Made by a program: the position numbers and the translations under genes
DNA from: Bacteroidota bacterium
Lineage (GTDB): Bacteria > Bacteroidota > Bacteroidia > Flavobacteriales > Flavobacteriaceae
Direction of reading: 5' to 3'
NCBI GenBank assembly: GCA_006227965.1
Contig: SBFL01000375.1
Coordinates: forward strand, 1-10,420
DNA: 10,420 bases
The notes under the pieces: generated by a model
Told to the model about the DNA's origin: nothing
Databases searched by the model: none
The model's input: the letters and a program-made list of their open reading frames with translations, nothing else
Shown: one piece after another, positions 1 through 7,007 of the stretch
Numbering within the stretch: position 1 is the stretch's first letter
Layout of the letters: the number at the start of each line of letters is the position of its first letter

Positions 1-260
1 AGGCCAAGCATGAGCACCATTACTGCGGCAATGGAAATCCACCCGTAAATACTGCTTTTACTTCTGGTTTTTAGTGGAACCTGCTTAGTAAAGCGTTCCT
101 TCTTGGCCTCAGAGAAGTAAGTGAACATGGGGGTATATGCCTCCAGGTGCGGGGCTATGTCCCCCCCGGAAAAATAATCCCTGAGTTGCTGCTCCTCGGC
201 TGCCGTAGTGGCCGCCTCAAAGTACTTCTCCATTAATTTTTCTATCCTATCCAATTCCAT
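1..260 (-). CDS. Membrane-anchored protein encoded after an ECF sigma factor (partial, anti-sigma-like by position)
   Basis: The minus strand is open from an ATG at 260 to the window edge, giving 86 residues with no stop; the C-terminal part lies outside. The product begins MELDRIEKLMEKYFEAATT and has a soluble, acidic, helical N-terminus of about 70 residues, then a hydrophobic stretch (WISIAAVMVLMLGL) that looks like a single membrane segment. Its start codon lies inside the last codons of the sigma gene (14 bp overlap), so the two are very probably translationally coupled. Short proteins of this design commonly follow ECF sigma factors in Flavobacteriia and are usually called hypothetical. 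A cytoplasmic N-terminus before one membrane segment fits an anti-sigma factor, but I see no zinc-binding HxxxCxxC motif, so that role is inferred from position only. Confidence 0.72.
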   Translation of the reverse strand, partial: MELDRIEKLMEKYFEAATTAAEEQQLRDYFSGGDIAPHLEAYTPMFTYFSEAKKERFTKQVPLKTRSKSSIYGWISIAAVMVLMLG

Positions 261-756
261 AACGATGTTTTTCAAGTAGTTTTTCCCTCACCGCTTTCCG
301 CGCCCTGGAAAGGGCTACGCGTACTGCAGTTGATTTCATGTCCAGGAGATCCTCTATCTCCTCGTATTCGTAGGCTTCCACATCCCTGAGCTGCAGGATC
401 ATCCGCTGTTGCTCAGGCAGTTCATCCATGATTCGTTCCACCCAGCTCAGACTGTCGCGCACCTCTACCTCTTTCTGCAGGGAGGCAGCCCCATCCGAAT
501 AATTGCTGTGCACCAGTTTCAGGTTGCCCGCCTGTCTGGACTTGAGCCGGTCCAGGCAGAAGTTCTTGGTCATGGTCATCGCGAAGGCCTCCACATTCCG
601 GTAAGACGCCATTTGTTTCTTGCCTGTCCATAACTTCATCAGAATCTCCTGGGTGGCGTCTTCAGCCTCCTCAGAGGAAATCAGCAACCTTTTGGCGAGC
701 CGGTATAGCTTGTCCTTGAAGGGCATCACGATTTCCAGGAATTCAGATTGCGTCAT
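247..756 (-). CDS. RNA polymerase sigma factor, ECF (sigma-70) family
   Basis: A 169-residue extracytoplasmic-function sigma factor that would direct RNA polymerase to a small regulon. Region sigma-2 spans roughly residues 11-75, with the typical LYRLAKRLL, EEAEDATQEILMKLW and NFCLDRLKSR stretches. Region sigma-4 spans roughly 105-160, with LPEQQRMILQLRDVE and the helix-turn-helix YEEIEDLLDMKSTAVRVALSRARK. There is no sigma-3 or sigma-1 region, as expected for the family. I chose the ATG at 756; an in-frame GTG at 783 would add nine residues (MITATEPTA) that look unlike the family and lie very near the predicted transcription start. The gene overlaps the downstream membrane-protein gene and is preceded by an ECF-type promoter, so it is probably self-activated. 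What signal it answers cannot be read from the window. Confidence 0.93.
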   Translation of the reverse strand: MTQSEFLEIVMPFKDKLYRLAKRLLISSEEAEDATQEILMKLWTGKKQMASYRNVEAFAMTMTKNFCLDRLKSRQAGNLKLVHSNYSDGAASLQKEVEVRDSLSWVERIMDELPEQQRMILQLRDVEAYEYEEIEDLLDMKSTAVRVALSRARKAVREKLLEKHRYGIG

Positions 757-809
757 TGCGGTTGGTTCGGTTGCTGTTATCACCTGCTCATTTCGGTTTG
801 TATATGGAA

Positions 810-834
810 GACGAAATGCCGTTAAATTTGTTAC
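810..834 (-). promoter_or_regulatory. Probable ECF-type promoter of the sigma factor operon
   Basis: Read on the minus strand, GTAAC (830-834) is followed after exactly 16 bases by CGTC (810-813). This matches the general ECF promoter pattern of an AAC-containing -35 element and a CGTC -10 element. Transcription would start near 803, leaving about 47 bases to the ATG at 756. An A/T homopolymer run (835-854) lies directly upstream and could act like an UP element. The element faces the sigma gene itself, which is the usual arrangement for autoregulated ECF factors. Seen from the sequence; activity is inferred. Confidence 0.6.
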
Positions 835-840
835 AAAAAA

Positions 841-871
841 TTTTTTTTTCTTTTTGAGGTGCCTAATTTTG
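841..871 (+). promoter_or_regulatory. Candidate Bacteroidota promoter for the S41 peptidase gene
   Basis: TAATTTTG at 864-871 matches the Bacteroidota -7 consensus TAnnTTTG exactly. About 19 bases upstream there is only a T-run (TTTT around 841-845) instead of TTTG, so the -33 element is imperfect. Transcription from here would leave about 110 bases of leader before the ATG at 988. I see no strong structure in that leader. Confidence 0.35.
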
Positions 872-987
872 AGGCGCTAACCCTAAAGTAATCAGCTTTT
901 TCGGCTGGTTTTCAGGTGCTTCCAAAACGGGTCCAGTTGCAGGTTTTGGTGTGGTCCTTGAGGAAATTTAGGGAAATAAAATTGAGT

Positions 988-2502
988 ATGAAAAAGTGGC
1001 TTTATTTAATGGCTGCCCTGCTGGTGGCAGCATGCAGCAAGGATGACGATGGCATTGGCCCCCCGAACGGGCCAGATCCGGACCCGGATGCAGATGTAGT
1101 GGTCCAGAATTTTATGTGGCAGGCGATGAACCTCTGGTATTACTGGCAGGGGGATGTACCGGACCTGGCTGATGACCGTTTCACCTTTACGGATGAATAC
1201 ACCGCTTTCCTGGAATCCGAAAGCGACCCTGCATCCTTTTTCGAGAACAAGCTTCGCTATTCCGAAGACCGGTTCAGCTTTTACAGTGACGACTACACAG
1301 AGCTTACCCAGGGCCTCGCGGGGATATCCCGCAGCAACGGGATGGAATTTGGCCTGGTGCAGTTCAGCGGGAGCACCAACATATTTGGGTATGTGCGATA
1401 CATCCTCCCTGAGTCTGACGCGGCTTCCAAGGATATTTCAAGGGGAGAGATCTTCACGGGGGTCAATGGCACTACGCTGACCGTGGACAACTACCAGGAC
1501 CTGCTGTTTGGGGAGGATGCCACCTATACCCTGAACATGGCGGACATTTCAGGAACGACCGTTACCCCGAATGACAAGACCGTTACCCTGACCAAGGAGG
1601 AGAATTTCCAGGAAGACCCCATCTTCATTACCGAGGTATTTGAGAATTGGGAAGGTTCCGGCCGGAATGTGGGATACCTCATGTACAACGGTTTCCTAAA
1701 TGAGTTCGATGAGCAGCTCAACGATGCCTTTGGCTTTTTCAATGCCGGCGGGGTCACAGACCTGGTATTGGACCTGCGGTACAACTCGGGAGGGTCGGTA
1801 AATTCTTCGCGACTGCTTTCAAGCATGATCTACGGGACGAATACCTCTAAGGTGTATATCGAACAGCAGTGGAACGACAAAATACAGGAAGCCTTTACCC
1901 GGGATGACCCCAACGCCCTGAAAGACTATTTTGCCAGTTCCACCGGATCGGGAAGTGCCATCAATACCCTGAGCCTTTCCCAGGTATACGTACTGACCAC
2001 CCGTTCAACCGCATCGGCCAGCGAACTGGTCATCAACGGGCTGAATCCCTATATCAATGTGATCAAAATTGGGGCCACCACCAGGGGCAAGAATGAATTT
2101 TCCCTGACCATGGTAGACGATCCCGACCGGGATGGCGCACCTTTCATTTATACCCCGAGCAGGGTGAATCAGATCAATCCGGAAAATTCCTGGGCCATCC
2201 AGCCCCTGGTGGGACGGAATGCCAATTCAGAAGGGTTTACGGATTATACAGCCGGGTTCCTGCCTGATATCGAATTGCCGGAGGACCTTGAAAACCTGGG
2301 CGTTTTAGGTGATTCCAACGAGCCCCTGCTGGCCCGTGCGCTTCAGGAGATCTCCGGGGTCAGTGCGAAACGGAGCTTTGAAGTAACCATGCCTGCAGAT
2401 GCCTTCACCCACAGTGGCATGTTCAAACCAATGAAGGACAATATGTTCCTGGACAAGGAAATCCAGCTTCCCCCGTCCCTGGAGAAACCTCATACAGAAT
2501 AA
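988..2502 (+). CDS. S41 family peptidase, lipoprotein (C-terminal processing protease type)
   Basis: A 504-residue secreted serine protease. It starts MKKWLYLMAALLVAAC, a lipoprotein signal with the lipidated cysteine at residue 16, followed by an acidic and proline-rich linker, so it should be anchored in the membrane facing the periplasm or the cell surface. After an N-terminal helical region (about 40-115), a PDZ-like segment includes ISRGEIFTGVNG. The protease core contains VTDLVLDLRYNSGGSV, then TASASE with the predicted nucleophile Ser343, and GATTRGK with the general base Lys368. The 25-residue Ser-Lys spacing equals that of E. coli Prc (Ser430/Lys455). The residue four after the lysine is Ser rather than the Gln seen in Prc. 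The ATG at 988 is preferred over earlier alternative starts because it puts the signal peptide at the N-terminus. The substrate is unknown. Confidence 0.9.
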   Translation: MKKWLYLMAALLVAACSKDDDGIGPPNGPDPDPDADVVVQNFMWQAMNLWYYWQGDVPDLADDRFTFTDEYTAFLESESDPASFFENKLRYSEDRFSFYSDDYTELTQGLAGISRSNGMEFGLVQFSGSTNIFGYVRYILPESDAASKDISRGEIFTGVNGTTLTVDNYQDLLFGEDATYTLNMADISGTTVTPNDKTVTLTKEENFQEDPIFITEVFENWEGSGRNVGYLMYNGFLNEFDEQLNDAFGFFNAGGVTDLVLDLRYNSGGSVNSSRLLSSMIYGTNTSKVYIEQQWNDKIQEAFTRDDPNALKDYFASSTGSGSAINTLSLSQVYVLTTRSTASASELVINGLNPYINVIKIGATTRGKNEFSLTMVDDPDRDGAPFIYTPSRVNQINPENSWAIQPLVGRNANSEGFTDYTAGFLPDIELPEDLENLGVLGDSNEPLLARALQEISGVSAKRSFEVTMPADAFTHSGMFKPMKDNMFLDKEIQLPPSLEKPHTE

Positions 2503-2505
2503 GCG

Positions 2506-2534
2506 AAAAGCCTCCCGTCACGGAGGCTTTTTTT
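2506..2534. terminator. Bidirectional intrinsic terminator between convergent genes
   Basis: A strong hairpin with AAAGCCTCC paired to GGAGGCTTT around a short loop (CGTCAC) ends in a run of seven or more T on the plus strand, a textbook rho-independent terminator for the S41 gene. On the minus strand the same hairpin is followed by TTTTCGCTTATT, a weaker U-tract, so it can also stop transcription of the receptor gene, whose stop codon overlaps it at 2533-2535. Confidence 0.88.
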
Positions 2535-4398
2535 ATAGCTTCAGGGACCATCCAAGCGTCACATTCCTGCCCGGGGTGGTGAATCCCAGCACCTCGGTAT
2601 ATTCCGTGTTTAAGGCGTTGTCTATGCTGACAAAGGCGCTCAGGCGGTCCGGAACAAAGGTATAATCCAACCGTAGGTCAACCAGGCTGAATCCCCGCAG
2701 TTCCACGGGGGTAAAGGTGGTGAAGTCCGTGTCGGTCCGTTTTCCGGTATAACTGTAACGGGCCGTCGCCCTGATCTTATCGCTCAACCTGGCCTGGGCG
2801 GAAAAGTTTACTTTGTGCTTTGGGATACGGATCGCATTTCCCCCCTCCCGCTCTGTAAAGGTATAATTCACGGAAAATTGGGTGTCGGGGCGCCACTTCC
2901 AGTACAATTCGGCCTCCAGGCCCCGGACGCGGATGGTTTCCCCGGCATTGAAGTAGACAAAGTCGGCATTGTTGAATTGCACGGTGTTTTCTTCACGGCG
3001 GCTAAAGTGAACCAGGCTGAAACGAATTTCTGAATCCAACCGTAATTCTGCCCCGGCCTCGAGGGTCCGGTTCGTTTCAGGTTCCAGATCCGGATTGGCC
3101 CCGAAAGCCCCATACAACTGGGACAGTGACGGGGTGATATAGGAGGATGCCAGGGTTCCCATGAATTTCAGATAGCCCCTCCCAAACCTCAACACATAGG
3201 AAGGGTTTACCTGGTATACCCCCTTGTTTCCATAGGTGGAATGCATATTGAGGCGCAGTCCGGTATTGAGATTCAGCCCGGAAGGATCGGTCCAGACAAC
3301 ATTCACATACGGGTCCAGCAGGGTAACTTCCTCCGTGTTTTCCAATTCGGCCCGGTCCCTGATGAAATTAAGTCCTGCCAGTCCGTAAAGCCCCCGTATT
3401 ATCTGCCGTTTGTAGGTGAGGTCGGCGGTAAGGCTCTGCCCTTCAAAGCGGCCCGGAAAATCACTTTGGTTTTCAGATTCAAACCCGGTATATGCCCCGA
3501 TCAGCTGAATTTGCTGAAGACTATCCGCCCATTCCCACATAAGGCCTGCCCGCTCCTGGTCAGTCCGGTATTGAAAAGGGGCATCCGCTCCCGCAAAAGA
3601 ATTGTCAAAATCGGTCTTCATCCGGGTTTGATTGGCAAAAAGGCTGAGCCGTGACCTCTCAGTAATCTGATGCCCGACATTCAGGTCCAGGGTCCAGTTC
3701 GAATAGGGATCCTCTTCCAGGCCGGTGCTAAGGGAAGAGAGCCCGTTGGCGTAGTCGTGGGAGAAGGCCACCTTGTAGTCCCAGCCTCCCTGTTTCCCCC
3801 CCAGGCTGATAAAATGCGAGAATCGCCCCAAATCCCAGCGGGAGTCCGAAGGGGCGTTGTGGGTTCCCGTGCTCCCCTGCACAGATAATGCCAGAGGATT
3901 CTGGTCAGGAGTTTTTGTCCTGATATTGATAACGGCCGTGGCCGCATTGGCCCCATAGAGCACACTGGAAGCCCCTTTGAGTATCTCCACAGAGGCAATA
4001 TTGGCTATCGGCAGCAATCGTAAATCGTACTCCCTGGCGGCAGAGGACGGATCCGAAACCCGAAGGCCGTCGAGCAATATGAGCACCTGCCTGCCGCGGC
4101 CTCCACGGGCAAAAACCCCCAACACTTCCCCCGGCCTTCCACGGCTTCCTGAAATCTCAAACCCGCTCTGCTGATTGAGCACACTGGCCAGGGTTTGGCC
4201 CCTGTAGGCGGCCAATTCTTCAGCCCCCAGGCGTATGACTGTTTTCCCGGATTGTTCCCGTTTGAGGGGAAACCGGGTGTCGCTTACCACCACCTCCTCC
4301 AGTTCCTGCATCGGGATGGAATCAGATCGCTCCTGGCTGAAGCCCGGCAATGCGGCAAAAAGGCAGATAGCGAGCCAGAACTGCCAATACTGTTTCAT
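2533..4398 (-). CDS. btuB: TonB-dependent outer-membrane receptor, probable cobalamin receptor (BtuB-like)
   Basis: A 621-residue outer-membrane gated barrel that would import cobalamin or related corrinoids using TonB energy. The N-terminus MKQYWQFWLAICLFAALPGF is a signal peptide, with cleavage likely near FSQ/ER. A TonB-box-like stretch, EEVVVSDTRFP, begins about 14 residues after it. The plug domain (about 40-165) contains RQVLILLDGLRVSDP and the typical SVEILKGASSVLYGANAATAVINI segment. The rest is a 22-strand-type barrel rich in alternating aromatic residues, ending in VTLGWSLKL. There is no N-terminal carboxypeptidase-like domain as in SusC-type receptors, and the length is close to E. 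coli BtuB. Substrate assignment rests on the cobalamin riboswitch directly upstream and on the adjacent BtuFCD-like transporter genes. The last residue is Leu rather than the more usual aromatic. Confidence 0.9.
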   Translation of the reverse strand: MKQYWQFWLAICLFAALPGFSQERSDSIPMQELEEVVVSDTRFPLKREQSGKTVIRLGAEELAAYRGQTLASVLNQQSGFEISGSRGRPGEVLGVFARGGRGRQVLILLDGLRVSDPSSAAREYDLRLLPIANIASVEILKGASSVLYGANAATAVINIRTKTPDQNPLALSVQGSTGTHNAPSDSRWDLGRFSHFISLGGKQGGWDYKVAFSHDYANGLSSLSTGLEEDPYSNWTLDLNVGHQITERSRLSLFANQTRMKTDFDNSFAGADAPFQYRTDQERAGLMWEWADSLQQIQLIGAYTGFESENQSDFPGRFEGQSLTADLTYKRQIIRGLYGLAGLNFIRDRAELENTEEVTLLDPYVNVVWTDPSGLNLNTGLRLNMHSTYGNKGVYQVNPSYVLRFGRGYLKFMGTLASSYITPSLSQLYGAFGANPDLEPETNRTLEAGAELRLDSEIRFSLVHFSRREENTVQFNNADFVYFNAGETIRVRGLEAELYWKWRPDTQFSVNYTFTEREGGNAIRIPKHKVNFSAQARLSDKIRATARYSYTGKRTDTDFTTFTPVELRGFSLVDLRLDYTFVPDRLSAFVSIDNALNTEYTEVLGFTTPGRNVTLGWSLKL

Positions 4399-4405
4399 TT
4401 AGATT

Positions 4406-4466
4406 GCTTTTCGGACGGGAAATCCCAAGGCAAAATTTTGCTTGTAAACTTTTTGTCCCGAAAGTC
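4406..4466 (-). promoter_or_regulatory. Possible riboswitch expression platform ahead of the receptor start codon
   Basis: Between the B12 box and the ATG at 4398 the minus strand holds GACTTTCGGGAC (4455-4466) and, 7 bases before the start codon, GTCCGAAAAGC (4406-4416). These can partly pair and would enclose a perfect 12-base palindrome GCAAAATTTTGC (4430-4441) and GGGATTTCCC (4417-4426). There is no U-run after any hairpin, so control by blocking ribosome access seems likelier than termination. The pairing contains bulges and was judged by eye. Confidence 0.3.
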
Positions 4467-4471
4467 TCAGT

Positions 4472-4672
4472 GAAGGATCAGGCAGGTCTCCTGGCTCGCG
4501 TCCTCTTGCCGACCTTCCCGTCCTTCGCTATGAAGGATAGTGGCTTGGAGTTGGCAGCAGGCATCCCGACCCCGGGTCGGGACTTAGCTTACAGTTGCGG
4601 GAACAGCTCCGGTTTTTCACCGGATTCCCTTTTAATGCCCGGAATCCCTTGGGGCCGGGCAACCTGAATCCG
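4472..4672 (-). ncRNA. Cobalamin riboswitch (B12 element)
   Basis: On the minus strand the region carries the main conserved blocks of the class I cobalamin aptamer in order. These are GGGAATCCGGTGAAAAACCGG, then GCTGTTCCCGCAACTGT, then GCCACTATCC with GGGAAGG, and finally the B12 box AGCCAGGAGACCTGCCT (4480-4496). A P1 closing stem can be drawn between GGATTCAGG at the 5' end and CCTGATCC after the B12 box. One peripheral arm is a near-perfect hairpin, TCCCGACCC/GGGTCGGGA (4564-4582). The element lies in the leader of the receptor gene and should repress it when adenosylcobalamin or a related corrinoid is abundant. No matching element exists on the plus strand. Boundaries are approximate. 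Confidence 0.95.
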
Positions 4673-4700
4673 AAGTAAAAATAGCCAAATTCGGACTACT

Positions 4701-4731
4701 TTTGCAGAGCGCTTATTAAAAAGTACTTTTG
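4701..4731 (+). promoter_or_regulatory. Probable Bacteroidota promoter of the BtuFCD-like operon
   Basis: TTTG (4701-4704) and TACTTTTG (4724-4731) are separated by exactly 19 bases, matching the Bacteroidota TTTG / TAnnTTTG consensus for the housekeeping sigma factor. Transcription would begin around 4738, only about 12 bases before the ATG at 4750, so the leader would be very short and has no room for a riboswitch. A second TACTTTTG at 4697-4704 overlaps the -33 element. Confidence 0.6.
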
Positions 4732-4749
4732 GAAGCCAAAGTCCGGATA

Positions 4750-5904
4750 ATGAAAAAATGGTACTGCCTCTTCTTTCCAGTTCTCATGCTGGCAGGGTGC
4801 CGGGAAGCTTTCAAACCTGAGAGGGACCCAACCGGTGGAATCCAAAGTACATGGACTCCGAAGTACGCAAACGGATTTTCAGTTGCCCATGGCCGCAAGG
4901 GGGTGGCCTATCTTACCATCAAAAATCCCTGGCCCGGAACGGAAAGGGATTTCCGCTATGCCCTGGTGCCCAGGGAACAGCTGGAGGATTTCAATCCCCG
5001 AACAGACAGTCTTGACGGGGTGGTCGGGGTCCCTGTCCAACGCCTCATCCTGACCTCCACCACACATGTACCTTCCCTGGAAACCCTGGGACTGGAAAGT
5101 CGGCTGGTAGGGTTTCCGGGGCTCGATTACATTTCCTCTCCAAAGACCCGCGGACGGATTGAAACCGGGGCCATAGAGGAGCTGGGAGCCAATGAACAAC
5201 TTAATGCAGAGCGCGTCCTTTCCCTGGATCCGGACCTGGTGGTCGGTTTTGGCGTCTCGGGGGCTCCGAATTCTTACCAGGCCCTGGAAGCTTCAGGAGT
5301 GCCAGTGGTCTACAACGGGGACTGGATGGAGGAAGACCCTCTCGGAAAGGCAGAATGGATCCTGTTCTTCGGGTTTCTGCTCGGGAAGGAAGAAGCCGCT
5401 CAAGCTGCTTTTGAACGGGTGGAGAAGGACTACCAGCAGGCAAAAGCCCTTGCAGCAGGGGCCACTGAGTCCCCTACTGTAATGAGCGGGGCCCTTTACC
5501 GGGATGTCTGGTACCTCCCGGCAGGGGACAGCTGGGCTGCAAGGTGTATCAGGGATGCCAACGCCCGCTATCTCTGGGAAAAGGTCCCCGGAACCGGGAG
5601 TCTTTCCCTCAGCCTTGAAAGCGTACTGGAGAAAGGTGCGGGAGCGGATTACTGGATTGCCCCTTCCCAGTTTACCTCGTATACCGAAATGGCACGCACA
5701 AACGAACATTACCGTCAGTTTGCAGCATTCCGGGAAAAGGAGGTCTATACCTATGCGCTGAGCCGGGGGCCGAAAGCGGGCTTGTTGTACTATGAACGCG
5801 GTCCCGGAAGGCCGGACCTGATCCTGAAGGACCTCATTTACTGGCTGCATCCCGGACTGCTGCCGGATTACGAGCCTGTTTTCTTTAAACCCCTCGAACC
5901 ATGA
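4750..5904 (+). CDS. btuF: ABC transporter substrate-binding lipoprotein, probable corrinoid binding (BtuF-like)
   Basis: A 384-residue periplasmic binding protein of the FecB/BtuF (helical-backbone metal-chelate) family. The N-terminus MKKWYCLFFPVLMLAGC is a lipoprotein signal with the lipidated cysteine at residue 17. The first lobe includes LILTSTTHVPSLETLGLESRLVGFPGLDYISSP; the typical stretch AERVLSLDPDLVVGFG precedes the interlobe helix, and the second lobe follows to residues DLIYWLHPGLLPDY near the end. It is longer than E. coli BtuF, mostly through an N-terminal extension, as is common in Bacteroidota. The ATG at 4750 is chosen over an upstream TTG at 4729, because it places the signal peptide at the start and lies just after the promoter. 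It overlaps the permease gene by 4 bp (ATGA). Siderophore or heme binding cannot be excluded from sequence alone; the B12 assignment comes from the neighbouring riboswitch and receptor. Confidence 0.87.
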   Translation: MKKWYCLFFPVLMLAGCREAFKPERDPTGGIQSTWTPKYANGFSVAHGRKGVAYLTIKNPWPGTERDFRYALVPREQLEDFNPRTDSLDGVVGVPVQRLILTSTTHVPSLETLGLESRLVGFPGLDYISSPKTRGRIETGAIEELGANEQLNAERVLSLDPDLVVGFGVSGAPNSYQALEASGVPVVYNGDWMEEDPLGKAEWILFFGFLLGKEEAAQAAFERVEKDYQQAKALAAGATESPTVMSGALYRDVWYLPAGDSWAARCIRDANARYLWEKVPGTGSLSLSLESVLEKGAGADYWIAPSQFTSYTEMARTNEHYRQFAAFREKEVYTYALSRGPKAGLLYYERGPGRPDLILKDLIYWLHPGLLPDYEPVFFKPLEP

Positions 5905-6926
5905 TGGGCTCCCGTAAATATCGATTTATTCTCCTGGCTGCCCTTATGTTGGTGGCCTTTCTTGCAAATCTCAGCCTTGGGTCTGTCCATATTCCGCTGG
6001 CAGATACCCTGAAGTCACTTACCGGATCAGAAGCAGTAAGGGAAAGCTGGGGCTATATCATCTGGAACTATCGCCTTCCCAAGGCGCTAACGGCAATGCT
6101 GGTTGGCGGAGGGCTGTCTCTGAGCGGATTGCTCATGCAAACCCTGTTCCGAAATCCGTTGGCAGGACCCTTCGTGCTGGGTGTCAGCTCCGGGGCAAGC
6201 CTGGGAGCCGCCCTGCTCATTATGGGGGCCTCGCTCCTGGGCGGGATCGGTGGTGCATTCCTTGTCACTGATGTCTCCCTGGCCATTGCCAGCGGCATGG
6301 GAAGCCTGCTTGTGCTCCTGACAGTCCTGGTGGTCTCAGCCCGGCTGAAGGACGCCATGGCCCTGCTGATCGTGGGGCTCATGTTTGGCAGCATCACTGC
6401 TGCACTGGTCACGGTTCTTTCCTATTTTTCGGCAGCCGAACAATTACAGCAGTACATATTCTGGTCCTACGGAAGTGTGGGGAACCTTAGCTGGAACCAG
6501 GTTGGGCTTCTGGGAATCTTCTTTTTTGTCGGAACCGGGATCAGTATCGCCCTGCTTAAAGCGCTGAACGCTCTCCTGCTGGGTGAAAAATACGCCGCCA
6601 CCCTTGGCATATCCCTGCCCAGGACCCGAAATTGGACCATTCTCGCTACCGGATTACTCGCCGGGGGGATCACAGCTTTTGCGGGTCCCATCGCGTTTAT
6701 TGGGCTGGCCGTCCCCCATCTGGCCCGGCAGCTGCTGGGAAGCCAGGACCATCGCGTCCTCCTGCCTGCAGTGCTGCTCTATGGGGCCCTGCTGATGCTC
6801 GTATGCGATATGATTGCCCAAATCCCGTTTTCGGCATATGTGCTGCCCATTAATGCCATCACCTCCCTGGTGGGAGCCCCGGTGGTGATCTGGTTACTGG
6901 TCCGGCGCAAGCGGATGATCTTCTAA
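5901..6926 (+). CDS. btuC: ABC transporter permease, FecCD family (BtuC-like)
   Basis: A 341-residue polytopic inner-membrane protein with about ten hydrophobic helices, the normal size for FecCD/BtuC permeases, which form a homodimeric channel for corrinoids or iron chelates. Family motifs are clear: GGGLSLSGLLMQTLFRNPLA (from residue 69), GPFVLGVSSGASLGA straight after it, and GPIAFIGLAVPHLARQLLG (from residue 262), which is the region contacting the ATPase. The start ATG overlaps the stop codon of the binding-protein gene (ATGA), so the two are translationally coupled; a second ATG at 5904 is an equally possible start. Substrate is inferred from context. Confidence 0.92.
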   Translation: MMGSRKYRFILLAALMLVAFLANLSLGSVHIPLADTLKSLTGSEAVRESWGYIIWNYRLPKALTAMLVGGGLSLSGLLMQTLFRNPLAGPFVLGVSSGASLGAALLIMGASLLGGIGGAFLVTDVSLAIASGMGSLLVLLTVLVVSARLKDAMALLIVGLMFGSITAALVTVLSYFSAAEQLQQYIFWSYGSVGNLSWNQVGLLGIFFFVGTGISIALLKALNALLLGEKYAATLGISLPRTRNWTILATGLLAGGITAFAGPIAFIGLAVPHLARQLLGSQDHRVLLPAVLLYGALLMLVCDMIAQIPFSAYVLPINAITSLVGAPVVIWLLVRRKRMIF

Positions 6927-7007
6927 GGGCTTCCCGGAGAGTGGTATTAGGTTTTCTTGCCATGACAGGCTACTTTAGCACTAAATGGCCTCAGGCTGCA
7001 CAGGAGT

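Noticed and set aside
835..854. A-run then T-run considered as an intrinsic terminator
   Set aside because: There is no GC-rich stem, and no gene ends nearby on either strand; it is more likely part of the divergent promoter region.
3241..3654. A 137-codon plus-strand frame within the receptor gene
   Set aside because: Antisense shadow of the TonB-dependent receptor; no start signal or familiar motif.
4564..4582. Near-perfect palindrome TCCCGACCC/GGGTCGGGA considered as an operator or terminator
   Set aside because: It falls between conserved blocks of the cobalamin aptamer and is best explained as a peripheral riboswitch hairpin; no T-run follows it.
5293..5850. A 185-codon open frame on the minus strand inside the binding-protein gene
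   Set aside because: It lies fully opposite a clear homologue, has low-quality composition rich in Pro, Cys and Arg, and no recognisable family; a shadow frame of GC-rich coding DNA.
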